From a virus, in IMG/VR virus record IMGVR_UViG_3300021407_000027, positions 1-38,585 of that record: 38,585 nt of DNA. One strand, written 5' to 3'. Below, piece after piece: positions 34,838 to 38,585 of this stretch. The stretch's first letter is position 1. Each line of letters opens with the position of its first letter. Position numbers and translations under genes: made by a program. Under the pieces are notes generated by a model that saw only the letters and a program-made list of their open reading frames with translations, did not search any database and had not been told where the DNA came from.

Positions 34838-36697
34838 TTATAGGGTTCCGTTCTTGATGCCGTTGATGAAGATGCGATAGGAACTGGCAGGGGCTGCACC
34901 ACCGTTGATGAAGAAGCTGGATATGAATGTATCAGTGTTGCCATTAAGTTGAAGGTTGAGGAACGTGTTGCCCGTGGCGCTGTTGAAGAAGCCTACATTG
35001 CTAGTGTAAGCGGTGTTGAAGGTGAAGCTATCGTTCCAGATATGGGCCATGGTAACAGTGGTGTTGTACATATAGTGAGTGCCGGTGGGCGCACTAGCAA
35101 CACCCTGAATATCAAAATGGGAGTTGGTTAGAGATGTGCCAAGGAAATCGGCAATGTAGCCAGTGGTACCTACTAGTTGAGTAGTGAAGGGGAAGAGGAT
35201 CCCACTCATACGCAAGGAGTCGATGGTACCTTGCGTCTCGAGCATTGATGGCCAGTAGTCGGCCTCGACTTTGATGTCAATGTCTTGGGAGTTCTTGATG
35301 TAGATGGGATAGGCGTTACCGGGATAACTGGCACCTCCTCCGCTGATCTGGGCGGTATAGAATTGATAGAAGGAGATGTCATTAGAGGCTTCGATGTAAA
35401 GGGCGAAGCCGCCGCCGGTGCTTAAGGAGGAGCAGCCAAGGCACTTCATACCATCGGTACCAATAGCGGTGGCGTAGTAGGTGCCATAAGTGGGCGTGAC
35501 TGAGAGGGGGTTGTTAGTGGTTAGAGCGAAGCCGTAGTCTCCAGAGACGCCGACGTTGGTCCAAGTGGAGAGGCCACCGCCGTTGTTAAAGGAGATCGGG
35601 ATGCTGTTGATACCTTCTTTGAGGTTGATCACGACATTGTTGAGCGCGATGTCGGCGCCGCCGGGGGAGCCGGTGTATGTGTCGGCGCTGGAGCCGAGGA
35701 GGAGGCCGTACTTTGAGGCATTGGTTAGGCCAACAGATGAGATCGCGATGTTGTTGAAGTGAATGGAATTGCCGCCAATGCAGTCAAAGACCTCAGCGCT
35801 GGTCTGGCCAAGGAGTACAGAGCCGACTGAAGGCGTGGCATTGACGAGATTGAAGCCGGGGAATTGCGCCACAGTGCCGTTGATTGTGAGGCCTACTTTG
35901 TTATGGCAATCAAGTGGGGTGGCGATCTTGTTTTTGCCGGGAGGCATGTTAAGAGCGTTGCCAGTGCCTGAGAGCGCGTTGATGGCATTCTGCCAAGGTG
36001 TGCTTTCATCAGTGGCCCCGGTCATGTCCACCGCGCCAAATTCGCGGCTGTCGGCGCCCGTTGAAGGCCAAACCGCGAGCCAGCATTTGCCATCGGAAGA
36101 GGTGACTTGGGAGCCGCCGTCGCCGGTGCCGGAGAATAAGGAGCAGGCGGAATTGCTAGAGTTGTAGATCTGTGGAGGGGCATCGCCTTGATTGGCGTAG
36201 CCTAAGCGGAGGACTTGGGCGCTGGCTGTGGAGGCGAGAGCAGATAGCGCCGTGTTGTTGGCCGCGATAGAGAGAGCAGATCCAGCAACGGCAGTGGATC
36301 CAGTGTAGATCGCGAGGTTGCCAATGACACCCGAGCCAACTGTACCACTTCCGCTCGGGGAGCAGGCGACGCTGGAGAGACCTCCTGAGGCGTCATAGAC
36401 TGCGCATTGACCATTGGTGGTGGTGCCATCAATAACTGGGAACTTGGTGGTAGTACCGGATCTGGTGCCTTGAGTGAAGCCGTTACCAGCCGCGTTGCCG
36501 ATGACGGGAAGGTTAGGAGTGATAGTGCCCGTTATGGAGCCAGTGCCGAATTGGTTCACAAACGCGGTCGAGGCGCAGGAGTTGGAGGAGTCTCCAGCAG
36601 GGCGCGTTGGGCATGTTGGGTTCTGGGCATGGGCCGACCCAAAGGCGAACCAAAGCGCGGTGAGAGCGACAGCGGCGATGAGGACTCGTTTAGACAT
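34838..36697 (-). CDS. Beta-helix tailspike-like protein with N-terminal signal peptide (619 aa)
   Basis: ATG at 36697 starts MSKRVLIAAVALTALWFAFG followed by SAHAQ, a textbook Sec signal peptide. Next come paired cysteines (TCPTRPAGDSSNSC; QCAVYDASGGLSSVAC) in a Ser/Gly-rich stretch. From about residue 220 a pectate-lyase/glycosidase-type right-handed beta-helix begins (REFGAVDMTGATDESTP, PPGKNKIATPLDC). The body shows strand-turn repeats and the C-terminus is Ser/Asn/Phe-rich. Tailspikes bind and cut surface polysaccharide. The export signal is unusual: tailspikes normally fold in the cytoplasm, so the segment may instead anchor the spike in the virion. Confidence 0.7.
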   Translation of the reverse strand: MSKRVLIAAVALTALWFAFGSAHAQNPTCPTRPAGDSSNSCASTAFVNQFGTGSITGTITPNLPVIGNAAGNGFTQGTRSGTTTKFPVIDGTTTNGQCAVYDASGGLSSVACSPSGSGTVGSGVIGNLAIYTGSTAVAGSALSIAANNTALSALASTASAQVLRLGYANQGDAPPQIYNSSNSACSLFSGTGDGGSQVTSSDGKCWLAVWPSTGADSREFGAVDMTGATDESTPWQNAINALSGTGNALNMPPGKNKIATPLDCHNKVGLTINGTVAQFPGFNLVNATPSVGSVLLGQTSAEVFDCIGGNSIHFNNIAISSVGLTNASKYGLLLGSSADTYTGSPGGADIALNNVVINLKEGINSIPISFNNGGGLSTWTNVGVSGDYGFALTTNNPLSVTPTYGTYYATAIGTDGMKCLGCSSLSTGGGFALYIEASNDISFYQFYTAQISGGGASYPGNAYPIYIKNSQDIDIKVEADYWPSMLETQGTIDSLRMSGILFPFTTQLVGTTGYIADFLGTSLTNSHFDIQGVASAPTGTHYMYNTTVTMAHIWNDSFTFNTAYTSNVGFFNSATGNTFLNLQLNGNTDTFISSFFINGGAAPASSYRIFINGIKNGTL

Positions 36698-37052
36698 TGC
36701 TATCAACCACTGTGAGAGGGTTGCCGGATCCACTTGCCGCGAAGGCTTGCCAAGGCTTTTGGCATTCACCGGTTATGGTCAGGGTGCCTCCATTAGCATA
36801 GACGCGGAAGCATCCCCCAAGGGCAGCTGTAGTTGGAACAAGAGCGACATCGCTGCCTGAGCCAATAACGAAGGAAGGAGCAAAGAACACGTCAACAGTT
36901 CCTGGATTGTGAACCGTGATTGATTGACGCTGAGAATTAGTGCCAATCACTTGTTGTGGAGTTGTAGTGAGATTATTGAAGGCGTAGACACGGCCACCAC
37001 TAGCGGAGCTTACCGTTCCGGGGGAGCCGACACTAGTGGTGATCGTGGACAT
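36690..37052 (-). CDS. Small decoration-type virion protein (120 aa)
   Basis: Beta-rich protein (RQSITVHNPGTVDVFFAPSF) followed by GGCFRVYANGGTLTITGEC and ending LTVVDSNV. The HNPGTVDVFFAPS pattern is common in small phage structural or head-fibre proteins. It overlaps the tailspike start by 8 nt. Exact role unknown. Confidence 0.6.
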   Translation of the reverse strand: MSTITTSVGSPGTVSSASGGRVYAFNNLTTTPQQVIGTNSQRQSITVHNPGTVDVFFAPSFVIGSGSDVALVPTTAALGGCFRVYANGGTLTITGECQKPWQAFAASGSGNPLTVVDSNV

Positions 37053-37056
37053 TGGG

Positions 37057-37587
37057 TTAGCCTTTTAGTCGGATGGTGTCAGGGGCGCGAGAAGCGAGCT
37101 GCTGCTCGGCCATCAGTTGCGTTAGGGAGGCGAGGGCGCCGACGAGTTGATCCATTCCTGGGATCATGATTGGCTGAGGAGTCACATCAGCGCGATCAAC
37201 GACAGCCTGAGAGTAGTTCTGCTCAGCGCGCTCAGGCTTATAGGCCCAAAGACTCTGGAAGCTATCAGAGATTTCCTGAGCCTCCTCGTCTTGGGGGATC
37301 ATATCGGGAGTGGGGTCGCCGAAGATTTCGATTTCTCCTGGGAGGCCCTTGCCCTTAAAGACAATGACCTCACCTTCAGCATCATCCATGTTGCCCCCGG
37401 CTGAGACTGGAACACCCACCTGATTCCGATTGGTCCAGCACTTGGGGTCGGCGGGATCGAGAAGGCGCGGAACGATGAACTCCTTTTCGACAAGATCGCC
37501 CGAGGCGCGATCAGTGTGGGAATAGCGCCATTTGGCGGGGCGCACTGTGTTGATGTAGTGCGGGCATGCAAGTTTCCATCGCGCCAT
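37057..37587 (-). CDS. Conserved phage structural-module protein (176 aa)
   Basis: ATG at 37587 follows the preceding stop by 1 nt. MARWKLACPHYINTVRPAKW ... FGDPTPDMIPQDEEAQEI matches a recurrent phage protein family located between head and tail genes. It has an acidic C-terminal half and no enzymatic motif. Function unknown. Confidence 0.65.
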   Translation of the reverse strand: MARWKLACPHYINTVRPAKWRYSHTDRASGDLVEKEFIVPRLLDPADPKCWTNRNQVGVPVSAGGNMDDAEGEVIVFKGKGLPGEIEIFGDPTPDMIPQDEEAQEISDSFQSLWAYKPERAEQNYSQAVVDRADVTPQPIMIPGMDQLVGALASLTQLMAEQQLASRAPDTIRLKG

Positions 37588-37588
37588 T

Positions 37589-38239
37589 TCAATTCTCCGC
37601 CCATTCGAAGGTGATGTTGAGGAGTCCGGTGGCAATCGTCTTGCCATCGAGGTTGATGCAGATTTGTTGGACTACGGTCCCAGCTTTAGGGATGTCCCAA
37701 GACTGACTGAACAACGTGACCGCACCCGGACCTGCTTCGATCTGGGTGATTGGATTGGTCGCGGTGGTGGTGACCGGGAACGGCACGGCTTGACCCCAGA
37801 GAAGATTAGGGGTAGTGTCGTTCACGGTTCCGTTGGTGGTCCAGGCAGTGACAGTCGCGGTGGCGGCAGCATTGCTTGGGTTTAGAGGTGCCGCAACTGG
37901 AAGTGCTAGGCCGGTTGCTGGAGTGCCTGCGGTGTCGAGACTGTGGTTGAGGTTTAGCAGAACCGGGGTCGTGATGGCTGTAGCCGCGGTGCCTGAGATC
38001 AACACGCGTCGTAGGCTCACCGTCTTGGTGGTGGAGCCGTTGAGGCACATGATGTCAGTGGCCGAGGAGGCTGGAGCCAATAGCACCGCCGTGGCTGTGT
38101 AGGTCGGTTGACCCACGACGGCACAGATCACGCCGATTTGCGGAACGGTGTTGACGCCACAGACTTGTGCATGCGCTGGAGTGGTGGCTGGGGCAGCGAG
38201 CCCCAGCGCCAGCGCAACTAAGAGGAAGAACCTTTTCAT
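37589..38239 (-). CDS. Signal-peptide-bearing virion-like protein (216 aa)
   Basis: ATG at 38239 with AGGAG 7 nt upstream. MKRFFLLVALALGLAAPAT followed by TPAHAQ is a strong Sec signal peptide. The mature protein is beta-rich with four cysteines (QVCGVN, GVICAVV, IMCLNG, QICINLDG) and ends LLNITFEWAEN. It resembles small decoration or head-fibre proteins but is predicted to be exported. Same pattern as the genes at 37-2087. Confidence 0.7.
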   Translation of the reverse strand: MKRFFLLVALALGLAAPATTPAHAQVCGVNTVPQIGVICAVVGQPTYTATAVLLAPASSATDIMCLNGSTTKTVSLRRVLISGTAATAITTPVLLNLNHSLDTAGTPATGLALPVAAPLNPSNAAATATVTAWTTNGTVNDTTPNLLWGQAVPFPVTTTATNPITQIEAGPGAVTLFSQSWDIPKAGTVVQQICINLDGKTIATGLLNITFEWAEN

Positions 38240-38251
38240 TGCGCGCTCCTG

Positions 38252-38585
38252 TTAGTTAGCGATATTGATACCGGCTTGATAGCCGGAGAGGGCGCCGGTT
38301 GTGCCGACGATCTGTTCTTGCTTGTCGAGCGCGATCCACGCCTCGAGAGAGGAGGTGGTGAAGGTGCCGACCACGATGGTACGCATCCGGAGGTATCGCG
38401 GGAGAACCTGTTCCCAGATCACCCTCGGCATATCGACATTGGCAAGTTGAGCTCCAATAATGAGATTCGCCACCGCGATGACGGGAGAGGTCCACATCAC
38501 AGTGTAGGAGCCGGGGGCGCCGGAGCCATTGTCAGGGGCGCCGGAAAGCTCAAGCTGGACGCTGGTGCCGCCGACCCATGCGATG
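38252..38585 (-). CDS. C-terminal part of a capsid-cement (Bbp16-like) protein, cut by window edge
   Basis: About 110 residues are present, open at the right edge: VQLELSGAPDNGSGAPG ... then IIGAQLANVDMPRV, YLRMRTIVVGTFTTSSLEAW and GYQAGINIAN at the end. Beta-rich with the YLRMRTIVVGTFTT pattern of Bbp16-type capsid cement/decoration proteins, which follow the major capsid gene. This implies that the major capsid gene lies just outside the window to the right. Confidence 0.5.
   Translation of the reverse strand, partial: IAWVGGTSVQLELSGAPDNGSGAPGSYTVMWTSPVIAVANLIIGAQLANVDMPRVIWEQVLPRYLRMRTIVVGTFTTSSLEAWIALDKQEQIVGTTGALSGYQAGINIAN

Noticed and set aside
1-38585. Window as a complete circular genome
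   Set aside because: Joining the two ends keeps neither edge gene in a sensible frame (the left-edge gene would hit a stop after about 42 codons in the other gene's sequence), and the head genes are missing.
1-38585. tRNA genes, CRISPR arrays, integrase, transposase, T7-type RNA polymerase
   Set aside because: Looked for in the reading of both strands and not seen; a T7-type RNA polymerase could still lie outside the window.

Overview
This window is a fragment of a tailed double-stranded DNA phage, most likely a short-tailed podovirus-like virus of a Gram-negative host. The late genes follow the T7-type order: two tail-tube/adaptor-like proteins, then three internal core/ejection-like proteins of rising size. 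A holin/endolysin pair and a beta-helical tailspike-like protein support this. Several products begin with Sec-type signal peptides, which points to a Gram-negative host. One leftward promoter (TTGACT, 17 bp, CATCCT) would suit an alphaproteobacterium, but that is only a hint. I see no tRNA, rRNA, CRISPR array, integrase, transposase or phage RNA polymerase.

Layout. (1) 1-3260, minus strand: start of the late operon, with a small conserved-looking protein, a hairpin terminator, a promoter, a probable small terminase subunit, two signal-peptide-bearing virion-like proteins and the first 13 codons of a third. (2) 3261-3719: a repeat-rich intergenic control region between divergent transcription units. 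(3) 3720-11556, plus strand: strong sigma70-like promoters and about 26 small, tightly overlapping early genes, mostly without recognisable function (one ribbon-helix-helix-like, one zinc-ribbon-like, several membrane peptides). (4) 11543-19766, plus strand: the DNA metabolism module, with a PD-(D/E)XK nuclease carrying Fe-S-type cysteines, a winged-helix protein, a nucleotidyltransferase, a RecA/Sak4-like ATPase, a probable ssDNA-binding protein, a uracil-DNA-glycosylase-like domain fused to a 3'-5' exonuclease, a family A DNA polymerase split from part of its exonuclease domain, and a DUF3987-like helicase/ATPase. (5) 38585-19763, minus strand: late genes, with a capsid-cement-like protein (cut by the edge), decoration-type proteins, a tailspike with signal peptide, endolysin, holin, small accessory proteins, tail-tube proteins, an SGNH hydrolase and three internal virion proteins. 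The early and late units converge at 19763-19766 with overlapping stop codons.

Large terminase, portal, scaffold/protease and major capsid genes are absent. Minus-strand late transcription runs off the left edge and enters from the right edge, so the simplest reading is that the missing head genes lie just outside and the full genome is several kilobases longer than the window.

Points most worth a second look: at least four (probably five) late proteins with export signals and paired cysteines; a polymerase/exonuclease whose exonuclease active site is divided between two polypeptides with a small gene between them; a polymerase C-terminus overprinted on the helicase gene; a shared C-terminal peptide (SKPLFKLK) on two early proteins; and a structured non-coding stretch at about 5580-5802.
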